64,000 nucleotides of DNA from Desmodus rotundus (GCF_022682495.2 NC_071392.1:102972896-103036895); one strand, 5' to 3'. Shown: positions 33,281 to 43,905, counted from the stretch's first letter. The notes: a model not told the origin generated them from the sequence alone. Numbers and translations: made by a program.

Positions 33281-33784
33281 CTGAGCTGGCGGCCAAGCTC
33301 ATTGCCTCCAAAATCAGTAGGATGGAAAAGTTAGTGCTTGGAGACCCCAGTTTTGCACAGATTAAAAATAAGAAACGGTTCTGCAGGCTGTTTGCTTTTT
33401 GCCAACGCAGCCTTCAGGGCTGCTGACTGCAGGTGAATTATTCACCAGGTGGCCTACCCCCTGCTTTCCAAGAGAAGGGTCAGACAGGTCGGGCGGGTGG
33501 CCAGCGTTGTCCTTTTGACCACTAAGGGGCAGGAGGGGGGATTCGGCCTCCATGCGGACCCAGCAAAGCCTCCAGTCAGCAGAGATTGGTTCTGGGGTCC
33601 GTGGACCCCACAGGTGGCTCACTGGAGTCCAGCAAAGCTTTCCCTTCTACCTCATGCAGGAAGAGGGACCCCATTCTAGGCCCTAAGACTGGGCCTTTTC
33701 CTGACTTACTTTTTCTGGACTATGCCCTCCAAGTCCCAAACACCCCTTACACGCAATAAAAACACACCATGAGACTAAGATCTT
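33276..33784. other. Single-copy stretch with a CTCF-like site
   Basis: No repeat or gene recognised apart from the motif at 33516-33534. An 86-codon minus frame at 33362-33622 has no recognised domain. Confidence 0.45.
33516..33534 (+). promoter_or_regulatory. CTCF-like motif
   Basis: tgaccactaaggggcagga fits the CTCF consensus (TG[G/A]CCAC[C/T]AGGGGGC[G/A]G) with one clear mismatch (a for g). Same orientation as 32226-32246, 1.3 kb apart. Confidence 0.5.
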
Positions 33785-34145
33785 TGCAGATAAGGAGAGT
33801 AACATAGAGAAATGAGTGACAGACTGATGGGGACAAAAAGGGAATGGGGGAACATGGGTTACCTTATGTCAGATACTCAGGGAAAGCTTCTCCCAGGAGG
33901 TGACATTTGAGACGGGACCCATAGGAACTTAGGGAGTCACCTACAATGATATTTGGGGGCCACCACTCCAGACCGAGGGAACAGCAGCGGGCAATGGCCT
34001 GGGAGCTGGATAATCTTGGTGTGTTTGGACAGGAAAAAAGGCCCCATGTAGCTGAAGTGTGCAGGGGCTGGATCATGCAGAACTTGTAGCCTAGCATGAG
34101 GAGCCTGAACTTGACCGTGAAGGCCATGAGGGAGGCAGCAAGGAG
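33785..34145 (-). repeat. L2 LINE, antisense
   Basis: ctcccaggaggtgacatttg, agacgggacccataggaact, agggaacagcagcgggcaat, ggctggatcatgcagaactt, gtagcctagcatgaggagcc: the reversed L2 order (gaggtgacatttgagctgagacc ... gggccttgtaggccatggtaaggag). Confidence 0.75.
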
Positions 34146-34274
34146 CTTTCAGTAATGAGGTGATATCTGTCCCCTCCTGTCACCTGGGAGATAGAGGGAG
34201 ATGGATGGAGGGGGTGACAAGGGAAAGGGGGTAGTCCTGACTAGATGTAGTAAATGGCATCTCGTCATGCCAGT

Positions 34275-34475
34275 TGATAGCTCTTTACTGGGCCCCAACC
34301 ATGGGTGAGGCATTCTCCAAGTTCCCACCACAAATCGTCTTATTTGATCTTCACACATAAGAGGGGACAGACCGGACTCATTTACCCAAAGTCTCTCTGT
34401 GGGAAAGTGTTACTGTCAGGATTTGAACCGAGGTCATCTTGCTGTCCTCTATTCCAAGGAGCCACAGCCATCTGA
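34275..34475 (-). repeat. MIR SINE, antisense
   Basis: ttatttgatcttcacacata, caggatttgaaccgaggtca, tctattccaaggagccacag. Reversed MIR; the 5' tRNA-like part is at the right end. Confidence 0.65.
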
Positions 34476-34639
34476 AATTCAGGTACTGAGGACCCCTATA
34501 ATTCAGCAGTCAGGACCCTGGTGTGGCTTTCCCAATCCTGGGTGGAGGAATGGAACCAGGAGCTGGTGGCCAAGTAATCTACTTGCTTTCAGTGAGTCAT
34601 GGGGGCAGAAGGCAGAGCAAAGTCATTGGTGGCCCTGGT

Positions 34640-34980
34640 AGTCTTTTGATCAAGATCTGACCAATCAGAGCATCCCATTCCCCTGAGTGCAGTGATTGGT
34701 TCAGGGTCGCACATGTGACCCAGGTTGGGCCAGATGGAGTCAGTCCCAGGACTTGGGCCTCAGGGCTGGGAACGGTGCTCCAGTCCGGCTGGGGTGGCAG
34801 GGCTGGGAGGCCACCCCTGAGGCTCCAGGAGAACGTCAGGCTGAGAGTGACGCTGACACAGAGGCATGGCAAACTGAGAGCTGGGGAGAGCATGCTGACA
34901 AAATTCCCAGAGTACCAGGATGCAGCTGATAGAAATTATTTTTTTTTTCTGTTAAGCCAGTTTGAGTGGATGTTTCTGTC
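34640..34980 (+). repeat. LTR-like 'tgattggt' family, copy 3
   Basis: gatctgaccaatcagagcat, cagtgattggttcagggtcg, atgtgacccaggttgggcca, and at the end taagccagtttgagtggatg and tttctgtcacttctaaccca. This is the fullest copy of the family in the window. It supplies the left arm of the inverted repeat at 34669-34766. Confidence 0.55.
34669..34766 (+). repeat. Inverted repeat, left arm (98 bp)
   Basis: By direct reading, its reverse complement equals 35045-35142 at 97 of 98 positions (one mismatch: 34759 against 35052). The spacer is 278 bp. This arm lies in place within the LTR-like repeat and is likely the source copy. Confidence 0.95.
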
Positions 34981-35020
34981 ACTTCTAACCCACAATGTCA
35001 TGGCCACTGGTGATCTTATC

Positions 35021-35036
35021 TGGGCTGGCTTCCCAC
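35021..35036 (+). repeat. 16-bp direct repeat, left copy
   Basis: tgggctggcttcccac, identical to 35144-35159. The pair brackets 107 bp that consist of the inverted arm plus nine other bases, like a target-site duplication. Confidence 0.85.
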
Positions 35037-35044
35037 ACAGGCTT

Positions 35045-35142
35045 GCCCTGATGCCCAAGTCCTGGGACTGACTCCATCTGGCCCAACCTGGGTCACATGT
35101 GCGACCCTGAACCAATCACTGCACTCAGGGGAATGGGATGCT
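35045..35142 (-). repeat. Inverted repeat, right arm (98 bp), likely inserted copy
   Basis: Near-identical inverted copy of 34669-34766. Beyond the arm the flanks do not continue the LTR-like repeat, and the arm is closely bounded by the two 16-bp direct repeats. So this looks like a short templated insertion in reverse orientation. Confidence 0.9.
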
Positions 35143-35143
35143 G

Positions 35144-35159
35144 TGGGCTGGCTTCCCAC
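35144..35159 (+). repeat. 16-bp direct repeat, right copy
   Basis: tgggctggcttcccac; see 35021-35036. Confidence 0.85.
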
Positions 35160-36555
35160 GGGCGTGCATCACTGTCAGAGAGCCGGCAGAGCCCTGAGAG
35201 AGCAGGGCCTCTCCCCCTGTCTCATCCAGCCGATGTCCCCATGTGTTTGCACTGGACCAACCTGGTGTCTCACCAGCCACCGTGGCTGCACACACAGAGT
35301 GGCCAGGCCTGGACACCTGTCACTCCAAAGACCAGAAGTGTGTGGCCAGCCTCCCTGAATCACATGGAGAGACTGGGCAGTGGGAAAGTAAGTGTTGATC
35401 TGGGAGGTGTGGACCCTGGGATCCCTGGTGGAGCCCTGTAGCAGGTGGGCCTCGGGGGAGACTGGGCAGGATGTGGTGGGCAGAAGCAAGAGGCAAGCCC
35501 CTCCCTCTCTAAGCACCAGTGGTCACACAGGGTCCTGTTCCCATGCGAGCCCCCATACTGGGGAGAAAGGTCCTTCCACCTGACAGGGAAGAGGTGAGAC
35601 AGGTCCTGGGCGGAGTGCTGGTGAGGGAGACGGGATGCTTGGTTTTGAGTCCCCAGCCCTGAGCTGACTCAGGAGAATGATCACTCTACCTTTTCTCATC
35701 TGCAAAACGGGAGCGACAGCCCCTGTCTGGACCTCACTCTCCCCTTCTGTCCGGTGGCGTGTGGGGAACCTCAGAGCATCCAGACCAGCCTGGCAGGGAG
35801 ACCCCTCTGGAAAGCATGTCAGCAATTTCGAGTCTGTGAAAGCTTCGGGAAGCCTCTCACCATCTTGTTAGGAGAATGTAATTAGCAGTGCTAACAGCCT
35901 GATTAGGGGGCTGTGTTTGGGAGCCTGCCACCCCCTGAGGAAGAGGGGAGACTCTCCGTTGGAGGGCAGCTCACGTGATGACGTGGTGCCTTTATTAGCA
36001 CATCTCACAAACAGGTGGTGCAGTCAGCACTGCAGAGGGTGGGAGAGTAAACATGGGGGAGGGGCACTCCCACTGGGCTCCAGGGAAGCTTCTGGAGAGA
36101 ATGAGGATTAAACAGGAACAGCCCCCCAACCCCCGCCTGCACAAAGTGACTGTCTGGGACATGGAGTTAAGGAGGTGTTCGTTCCTGCACCCCACAAGCC
36201 TGTTTGTTCTCCCTGAATCTCCAGAGCTGGGTCTTCAGCTGCTGCCTGACAACCTCACTCGGAAGTCTGTGGGCACCTCAGACATAGTGTGTCCCCAGGT
36301 GAGCCCCGATCTTCCCCACCCTGAGCCTGCTCCTCCTGCAGGCGTCCCTATTGCAGTTGATGGCAAGTGCCCAAGATAATGGGAAAGAAGGACCTTAGCC
36401 ATCATGCAAAGGATGAGCTGAGGGCTGAGAGGGAAACATTATTGACAACATTTAATTGAAACCACCTGTCTCAGGGGGCGGGCTAACGAGGCAGAACAGG
36501 AGGGATCTTTAGTGCAGTGAAAGTACTCCGTGCTTCTACAACGATGGATGTACGT
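35160..36555. other. Single-copy, GC-rich stretch, nothing named
   Basis: Many overlapping open frames of 60-115 codons on both strands reflect low stop density. A strong donor (gggaaagtaagt) lies at about 35387, and a splice pair brackets 36225-36298; both are unsupported as genes. A MIR scrap is possible at 35680-35720. Confidence 0.45.
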
Positions 36556-36563
36556 CATTACAC

Positions 36564-36833
36564 AAGGTACCCGCGATTTTCAACTGGTGTGCCGCCAGAA
36601 TTTTTGAAACATGCAAAACCTGACTACTTAGTCAGGGGCACTGACCTCTTTTCCCTTAGATCGTCAAATAAGAAAAAAATGGCAACAGCCAACATAATCA
36701 CTGTCTGCTGTGAATGAATCAAAATTATTCCTATTTTTTGTCAGATCAGCCAAAAAATATATTTTGTGTGTGCCACAGAACTTTAGGAATGAGTTTATGT
36801 GTGCCATGAGATGGGAAAGGTCGAAAATCACTG
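36564..36833 (+). mobile_element. Non-autonomous hAT-like DNA transposon (about 270 bp)
   Basis: Ends are imperfect inverted repeats: gattttcaactggtgtgcc near the left end, and ggtcgaaaatcactg at the right (reverse complement cagtgattttcgacc). A hAT-style 8-bp target-site duplication is possible at 36556-36563 (cattacac) and 36834-36841 (cattatac), 7/8 identical. The AT-rich interior (ttgtcagatcagccaaaaaa, tatattttgtgtgtgcc) has no transposase. Family unnamed; the strand is arbitrary. Confidence 0.55.
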
Positions 36834-37085
36834 CATTATACGTTTGTTCCAACCTATAGAACATACAACGCCCCGAGTGAACCCAAATATCAACATGGAC
36901 TCTGAACGATTGTGATCTGTCAGTGTGGGTTCGTGGATTGCAGCAAATGTGCCACTTTGGTGGGGGTTGGTAACGGCAGTGTCGGGGGGCAGGGGGCATA
37001 TGGGAAATCTCTGCACCTTCCTCTCAGCTTTGCTGTGAACTTAAAACTGCTCTTAAAAGTAAAGTCCACTAAAACATTTTTTAAA

Positions 37086-37289
37086 TTTCTTTAAATATTT
37101 TACTTATTTTTAGCGAGGGGAAGGGAGGGTGAAAGAGAGGGAGAGAAACATCAGTGTTCAAGTGCCTCTCATGCACCCCCTACTGGGGACCTGGCCTGCA
37201 ACCCAGGCATGTGCCCTGACTGGGAATTGAACCAGTGACCCTTTGGTTTGCAGGCCTGTGCTCAATCCACTGAGACACACCAGCCAGGG
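37086..37289 (-). repeat. VES SINE (bat tRNA-derived)
   Basis: On the minus strand: ccctggctggtgtgtctcag (box A region), actggttcaattcccagtca (box B), gggttgcaggccaggtcccc, agtagggggtgcatgagagg, CT-rich tract, and an A/T-rich tail at the left. A target-site duplication is likely at 37069-37085 and 37290-37307 (ctaaaacattttttaaa form, with small indels). Confidence 0.93.
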
Positions 37290-37307
37290 CTAAAACCACT
37301 TTTTAAA

Positions 37308-38335
37308 ATAACTGAATTAGAAGGGCACACTCTAAATTCATAATTATGGTTTTTAGGCCAGGGAATGGGACTTGATAGCTGATAAAAAGAACCTTTAATT
37401 TTACCTTTAATAAAAAAGAACTGAAGGCACAAACAGGATACAATGTTAAAAATCGTTCTGGGTATATGGATATGTGTGCATTTGTTTTTGCTCTTTGGTA
37501 CTTTGTATCTATCAGCCATGTCTCAAATAAAAGTCTGAGAGAACCACTGTCACAGCAGGGCCCAGAGAACCCAGGAGATGGGTGGGAGGCTTGAGCCTGG
37601 GGTGAGGGCCTGGCAGGGGGATGCAGGGGGGTGGGACCAGGCAAGGCTTTTATCAGGGAGGCTGGGAGGAGACAAGAGCTGGGCTCATTCTGCAGAACCG
37701 TTTCCCAGCAGGGGGCCCAGGGCTTCTCACAGAAAGCCCTGTCATTTGGTTCATCCTCCTGAAGAGGCCACAGTCCTGCCCAGGAGACAGACTGTTGGTA
37801 AATGGCTGTGGGGGGACCCGTGGTCCCTAATCCAGGGAATTGGGACCTGAGGGTCCATCCGGGGAAGGGACAGTGATTTCAGCTGCTTAAAGGGACCAAC
37901 CCCATTCCCAGGACAATGCTCACTGCTTCTCAAGGGGGAAAAAAAATGAGGGAGAGGAATGCAATTTCAGGCTCCCCGGGGAGCTGGTGTGCTGAGAAGA
38001 CTGCTGAGCCAGAGGCGCTGCAGGAGGTGACACAGTGAGGTCTCTCTCTTTTCTTCCCTGTCACCCCCAGCGGCTGGTGTACTGTGTTGGAGCCATTCCC
38101 ACGCCCTTCATCCCTGCCTCTGCCTCACGGGTTGCCCCAGGTGCCTATTCCCGAGCCTCCTCACTGCCATTCTCCTGTCTGCGGGATGGATGGAAGTCTG
38201 CAAAGCAGGCTGGGAAAACCCCGACGGTGCCATGTGGTGCGGCCCCCACCCCACACTCTCCATAAAAAGTACAGGCTAAGAAGTGAATCCCCGGTCACCC
38301 CTGAGGTAGTTAGGTCTCCATCATTCATTCATATA
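37308..38335. other. Single-copy stretch with one CTCF-like motif
   Basis: No gene or named repeat. The motif tcccagcagggggcccagg (37703-37721) resembles CTCF. 38335-38360 begins an (AAC)n/(AAT)n tract that leads into the next MIR. Confidence 0.45.
37703..37721 (+). promoter_or_regulatory. CTCF-like motif (weaker)
   Basis: tcccagcagggggcccagg keeps the CCAGCAGGGGGC core, with ccc in place of the downstream gct. Confidence 0.35.
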
Positions 38336-38560
38336 ACAACAACAACAACAGTAATAATAATGGTAATTTTTCGTGAGTCATTCTTACTGCCGTGTCCCCA
38401 GCACAATCAATATATTATTTAAGCTTCTATGATACAGCCCTGTGAGACAGACGCTTTTTATTAGCATTTTTGTCGTATAAATGGAGTAACAGGCACAGAG
38501 AAGTAGAATGGCCTTCCCCAAGCCCCAGAACTGGGGACTAGTCCAGGATTCAGCCATCTG
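38336..38560 (-). repeat. MIR SINE, antisense, with (AAC/AAT)n at its end
   Basis: aacaacaacaacagtaataa, then attttattagcattttt-like ctttttattagcatttttgt, aatggagtaacaggcacaga, gaatggccttccccaagccc, and ggactagtccaggattc: reversed MIR. Confidence 0.6.
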
Positions 38561-39040
38561 TCCTGCCCCTTCCTCACCAGGCTGTCCTCCCTGGGGGATG
38601 TCCTCAGTGCCCCGGTGGGCCAGGCCCACGGGTGGATTTCATGAATGCAGTGACAGCCCCTGCCCTATAGCAGGTCACAGTTTTTTAATCCAGGCTGTAA
38701 ACGCCCCACAGATTGTGCACGCCACCTGTATGGAGACGGCCGTTCACACACCTTTCTCCCCGGCATTGGCGCCCCTCAAGGAAGAGAACCCAGTCTGGTC
38801 ACCCCGCACACCCCAGAGCCTAGCCCAGCCCCCAGCAGGAATAATAACGTGTCATCTCTCCTGGGGCTGTATTCTGGGGCCATGGTTCTGTCACGCTCAG
38901 TGCAGCTGGAGCCTTCCGAAGTGGGGCCTGGGCCGACTTGCTCTCAGTGGCACTGGAACTTGGAGAGACTCGCAGTGAGCCCTGTGCCTCCTTCCTCCTC
39001 GGTGTTCTCGGCTGCTCCTGAGTGTGTCTTCCTGCACAAG
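38561..39040. other. GC-rich single-copy stretch, nothing recognised
   Basis: A plus-strand 156-codon frame (38508-38978) starts inside the MIR and has no recognised domain. No repeats named. Confidence 0.45.
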
Positions 39041-39044
39041 AACT

Positions 39045-39240
39045 CGGAGTCGGCCTGCATGAGTTCAGATCCTGCCTCCGCCACCACAAGCAGGGTCACT
39101 CACTGAGCACCTTGTGCCTTGGTTTCCACATCTGTACATAGCAGGCAGTTATGGTAAGTACGGGATGGGGTTTGGGGGGGCTCTCTATCAAGGTAGGTGG
39201 AATGTGGCCAGCGTGTGGTAAGTTGCTCAATAAATTGTAG
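39045..39240 (+). repeat. MIR SINE
   Basis: gagttcagatcctgcctccg, accttgtgccttggtttcca, catctgtacatagcag, then ggtaagttgctcaataaatt: sense MIR. Confidence 0.7.
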
Positions 39241-40495
39241 CTGGTCTAGGATCGTCACCATCACTAAAATTAATGTGAGACAGGAGGACACCAGGCCTGT
39301 GTGCCTCAGATGGACCTCTTTGCAGCTATTGAGGTTGTCACTTGAGATGGCCCGTTCTCGGCTGAGAAGGGGGTCGAGGAGGAGGTAGAGGCAGAGAGAG
39401 TACAGGAGACTCCAGGCCTCGCTTGGTAGGGTGGGGGAAGACCCAGGCAGGGAAGAGTGAGGGAGAATTAACCCACCTCTCCCCAGGGAGGCCCAGCTCA
39501 GGCAGGCCTCAGTGACTAGCTGGTGGCATTTCACCAGCCTCAGAGATCGTGCAGGTGAGGAAAAGCAAATGCTGTGGGGGATGGGGGCTGCTGAGAAGCT
39601 CACTGTTGGGGACCTCATAGGATCCCTGTGCACACATAGCAATCATACGAGACCTGCATTCCACCCCACATACGTGTGTCTGCTCCAGGTAGGCTTTGCA
39701 CACGCATGTGGGAATGTGCTCACGTGTGGGTGGATGCTGTGAGGGTGGTCCTCACAGAGCCCTGAGCAAAGCTGACATCCTCCTGGCAGCCCCCTTCCTA
39801 CCCCTCATCCCTCCTGCCTCCCCCCACACTCCTCGCTCAGTCCCTGCAGCTCTCCCCTCTCCTGCTGTGTCACTGCAGGTCCTCGCAGCGGGGAGGGGGA
39901 AGCAGCCTGATGGATGGGTCGGTGTGAGATGCTGCTCGTTGGTGTTTCCCAAGCTGAGGATGGAGCACTGCTGGGGTGTCAGCAGCCCCTGGGAAAATGC
40001 AGCAGGGGTGGTGGGGAAGAGAAGGCTTTCCAGGGTGGCCCCTTTTTTTCACAGGTTGCTTTTCAGGGTGTACATATGAGGCTGCCCTCTTGAGACAAGG
40101 GGTTCAGTTCCAGAGAGAGGCCTCCACCCACGACCCAGAGCCTCCTGCGAACTTCAGGGGTGTTATGGATGGGAAAAACTGGAGGCGCCACACCCCCAGG
40201 AGCTGCAGGTGAAGTCCTGGGCTGAAAACCCTTCTCTGGCCAGCTGGAGCTCCGTGACCTTGGCTGAGGCACCTCCGCCTCTCAGGCTCGCTCTCTCTGC
40301 TCTGGGATAAGGAGCCACAGTGCACACCCGTGGTCTCTGTCTCTGTGTCCATTGCTGTCCACCTTGGACTTCCCACTGTGGACGCAGCCCTTCCTCACCC
40401 TGAGCTTTTGTGTGGCCTGGAAGGGGCTGATTCCAAACCCCCGCCCCTCTTTTCAGGAATCACGCAGTCCTTCCCAGCTGGCACAGCCAGGCCCA
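39241..40495. other. GC-rich single-copy stretch, nothing recognised
   Basis: The longest frame is 180 codons on the minus strand (39100-39642). It starts in unique sequence and runs through the MIR; no domain is recognised. No named repeats. Confidence 0.45.
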
Positions 40496-40575
40496 GTCGG
40501 GTGTGTTCAGAACAAGGGGAGTCAGCAGAAGTGGCACGTGCCTGGCACACAGTAGGCACTTTATTTGCTGGCACA
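40496..40575 (+). repeat. L2 LINE 3' end
   Basis: gcacgtgcctggcacacagt followed by aggcactttatttgctggca is the L2 terminus. Confidence 0.6.
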
Positions 40576-41985
40576 AATAATGCCCCATTTTTATTAAAAA
40601 ATCTTTTATTGCAAAATCATAAGCATGTAATTCTGTAACATAACAATATCACACTCAAGCACACCCTATGACATTTTAGGTGACATGTTCAAATTAAAAC
40701 TATAAATTATCACACCCATGTTATTACCCTACCAACCCCACTCAACTGGGTGTTACTTCTGCCGGACTCTGTATGTTGAGTGAATAAATGAAGTCTCCCT
40801 TCGGGCACAGTGCTCTGATTGTCCTTTGCTCTTCGTTCATGTGCTATATGTAGGGTGGACCCCACACCCAGCTCCACGCCAGACACGGGATCCAGGCCTG
40901 GCAACCAGCATATCCAGGACCACTGGATACACCTGGGCAGGTGGTGCCCGCACAAGGGGCGGACATTCTTGCTCACAGCTGGCCCAATCAGGTGAATCCT
41001 GAGACTCCACAAGTACCACTAGGAGGTTGCTGCTCAGACAGGTGGCCTCTCTCCCCAGTGAGGGAGGAGGAAAAGAGCAGCACCACAAGGCTGGGAGAAA
41101 CTGGCTAGAGTCCCTGGATCCAGCCCAACCTGAGGCCCATACCACCCTTTGTATAGGAGCCTATACATCTTCTTTTTGCTTACATATCTGGGAGTTGGGT
41201 TTCCTGTCCTTGCAATTTTAGGCTCCCGTCTGATCCAAGGGTGGGGGTAGTGGTACCCCTCAAAGCTGCCACCAACATTGGAGAATTGCCTTTAAAAAAT
41301 ACTTTGTCATTTTTAAACACTTCATGCCTGTGTAGTGTTCAAAAACTACATGGGTGTGCTGGCGGCTCTGACCTCATCGCCACCCTTCTCTGCCTGCTCC
41401 CCAGGAGTCCAGGCCCCTCCCTGGGGCAGCCCCTGGCCACCTACCCACAGGGCTTTTTACCTCTCATAGCTCCTCTCTTTCTGCCAAGTGATTTTTTTCC
41501 TTTCTCATTTTTCATGCTGAAAAATGGCAAATTGAAGCACTTAATTTTACTCCTCCAACCCAATTAATGTGGATGTGTTCAGCGCCGATGCTGGGCTGTG
41601 AAAGGCAGGTCATTTATATCAATTAGCAAAGCAAACATGAGTTTTATGGCTGTGTGCAGACTCCAGCAGAGGCTGTCCTCTAAGAAAGGGAGAGCTGGAG
41701 GCAAAGACTCCACTTGGGGCTTCTTGGGGGGAGTGGGGTGCGGAGGTCATTTGGGTTGTATTATGGTGGCATTTAGAGCAGGTCTATGGTCCAGTCACCT
41801 CTCCTTCTCGCGAGGTTCCCATGTGAATGTGTCCAGGAAATGAGAGAGATTCCAGACACAGCCACACCTCACCGCTAGCAGGGGCTTTGTTCCCAGGCCT
41901 TCCACATCGCCACGCTGGAATGCTGAGTCTGTCTCCAAAGAGCCCCTGAACCCCCCCGCACGTGCCTCCCCAGGATTAACCCCAC
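40576..41985. other. Single-copy stretch, nothing named
   Basis: 40585-40730 is AT-rich (ttttattaaaaaatctttta, cataagcatgtaattctgta) and may be an unrecognised old retroelement. 41460-41640 is AT-rich single-copy. No gene. Confidence 0.45.
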
Positions 41986-41989
41986 CATC

Positions 41990-42470
41990 CATCACAGTCC
42001 GCCTGGGTAATCACAACAGCCTCCTCCCTGGTTTCTGGCGGCCCCTTGGGCCTGGCCCAGCCCCTGCAGTCAGATGAGCTTTAAAGAATATAAATCAAAT
42101 CACATCACCCTCGGCTCTGAAACCTTCCCAGATTCCTCACTGCTCTTAGAATTACTATCCAAACTGCCCGCTGAGCCCCCCAAGGCCCTGCATGGTCTGG
42201 CCCCTGCTGACCTCTCGGACCTCTCTCTCTCTGCTCTGCACCAGCTCACCCCACTGAAGCCACACTCGCCTCCTGGCTCTTCCTCAAATTCGCCAAGTGT
42301 GCTCCTGCCCCAGGCCCTTTGCACTTGCTGTTTCCCAGGTCTTTTCCTGGTGGCTCTTTCTCATCCCTTACATGTCTGCTCAAATGTGACTCCCCACACC
42401 CTCCCTGGCTACAGTCACTTTCCTCAGCTACTGTTCATCCTTTCACACTATTCAAACGTCAACATTTAGG
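41990..42470 (+). repeat. L2 LINE, sense, about 480 bp
   Basis: cagcctcctccctggtttct, aatcaaatcacatcaccctc, actatccaaactgcccgctg, caaggccctgcatggtctgg, caggccctttgcacttgctg, ctcaaatgtgactccccaca. This is one of the best preserved L2 copies here. The 131-codon plus frame (42074-42469) is L2-derived. Confidence 0.85.
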
Positions 42471-42865
42471 GAGGACCCCCTGCCTACCTGCCGCCTATGT
42501 GCCGAAATACAGAATGAGCAGGACGGGCAGGAACTCCCTGCTTCCCAGAGCTGTCCTTGGTACTCTGGGGACTAGACAAGGTGGAAAATAGATCTGTCGT
42601 CTTAAGGGACTTCTGGTTTCTAACTGGGGACTCAGTTGACAAAATGAGGTTCTTGCAGAAATATGTGTGGGTGAGTCATGCAGAGAAACGGTGTTCATAG
42701 AAATTAGACAAAGCGAAGGGAAAGGAGAACCGCAGCCTTCAGCAAAGGCCTGGCCTGGGCCTGGTTGGGGGCAGAGTCTTGGCAGGACAGAGGTGGTCCC
42801 CATGCCTCGCATGACGAGTGTGCTGAGTAAAGGCTTTTGATTTTGACGTTTTGCTTTTTGTTTTA
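42471..42865. other. Mostly decayed L2-related or single-copy sequence
   Basis: acctgccgcctatgtgccga near 42490 resembles a reversed L2 end. No other feature recognised. Confidence 0.4.
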
Positions 42866-43470
42866 ATTGACAGGAGAGGGACTCTCAGCAGGGACTAGGA
42901 AAAATCCCTGCCCTCTTGAGCTGACACTTGTCGGAGGGGGAGCCAAACAGCAAAGGAGACACGTTTTTATGTACAAAAGTGTCCGCTGGAACCAGTGCTA
43001 TGGAGATAAAGAAAGGACAGGGGAGGTGAGGCTGGAGCGGGAGCACCAGTGGTCAGGGCAGGTTTCACGGGGCAGACATTGCAGGAGGCACGGAGCTGAT
43101 GGGGGCAGCCAGAGGACGCAGGGGGAGAACTTCTCTGGCAGGAGGAAGTTCAAACATGAGGACTCCAGAAGGGAAGTTTGTTTCTGTTAGCAGAAGAGAG
43201 GCTGGAACAGGGGAGCAAGAGGAGAGTGCTAGAAGCTGGGGTCAGAGAGGCAGAGGTGGCGGGCCTGCAGGCCCTGGTAGGACTTTGGCTTTGTCCTGAG
43301 TGGGGGTGGGGAGGAGCCATGGGGGCTCCAAGCAGCGGCACCACGGTCTGACTTGGGTTCTGCAGGATTCCTCCTCTGCAAGTGGAGAAGGAAGTGCAGG
43401 GGGTGAGGGCAGCATTGGTCAGTGTGCTTAGGGGGTTGACAACGGTCCCAGCCACACGCCTGAGGAAGCA
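42866..43470 (-). repeat. L2 LINE, antisense, about 600 bp
   Basis: aaatccctgccctcttgagc, caggtttcacggggcagaca, gggcctgcaggccctggtag, gactttggctttgtcctgag, ggtctgacttgggttctgca: the reversed L2 order (aaatccctgccctcatggagc ... gggccttgtaggcc ... ggattttattctaagtg ... tctgattta). Interrupted by small insertions. Confidence 0.75.
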
Positions 43471-43689
43471 GGTTGGGGAGGGGACAGAAGAAGCTTCTTA
43501 GTCTTGATCCTAAATAATTCTCGAGAGTTAGAAGGTAGGTTATGGGAAGAGAGAGAAGCCTAGACTCTCCCTGGGTTTGAAGAGCCCTCTTGGGATCCCT
43601 CCTTGCAGGGACCTTACAGCGGTGGGTGTGTTTGCTCAGGCACCCACTCATTCATTCACTCTGGAATTCATTCATTTAGTCCAGACCTG

Positions 43690-43905
43690 TGAGAGGCTTT
43701 GAATCCAGATGGCCCTGGGTTCAGTTTATGGCTCCGTCACTTCCTAGCTGATGTCTTTAACTTCCCCGGGCCTCAGTTTCCACATCTGTAAAGTGGGGAA
43801 CCTAACACCACTGTGCCTAAGAGGTTGCTGTGAACTTCCAATGAGGCTGCGTGAGCACATTCAGCCCAACACAGAGCAAACCTTCAGTGCACTGAAGTTC
43901 ATTCC
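43690..43905 (+). repeat. MIR SINE
   Basis: ggctttgaatccagatggcc, ggctccgtcacttcctagct, gggcctcagtttccacatct, gtaaagtggggaacc, then gtgagcacattcagcc: well preserved sense MIR. Confidence 0.85.

Noticed and set aside
39100..39642. 180-codon minus-strand frame
   Set aside because: Runs through an antisense MIR and unique GC-rich DNA with no recognised domain.
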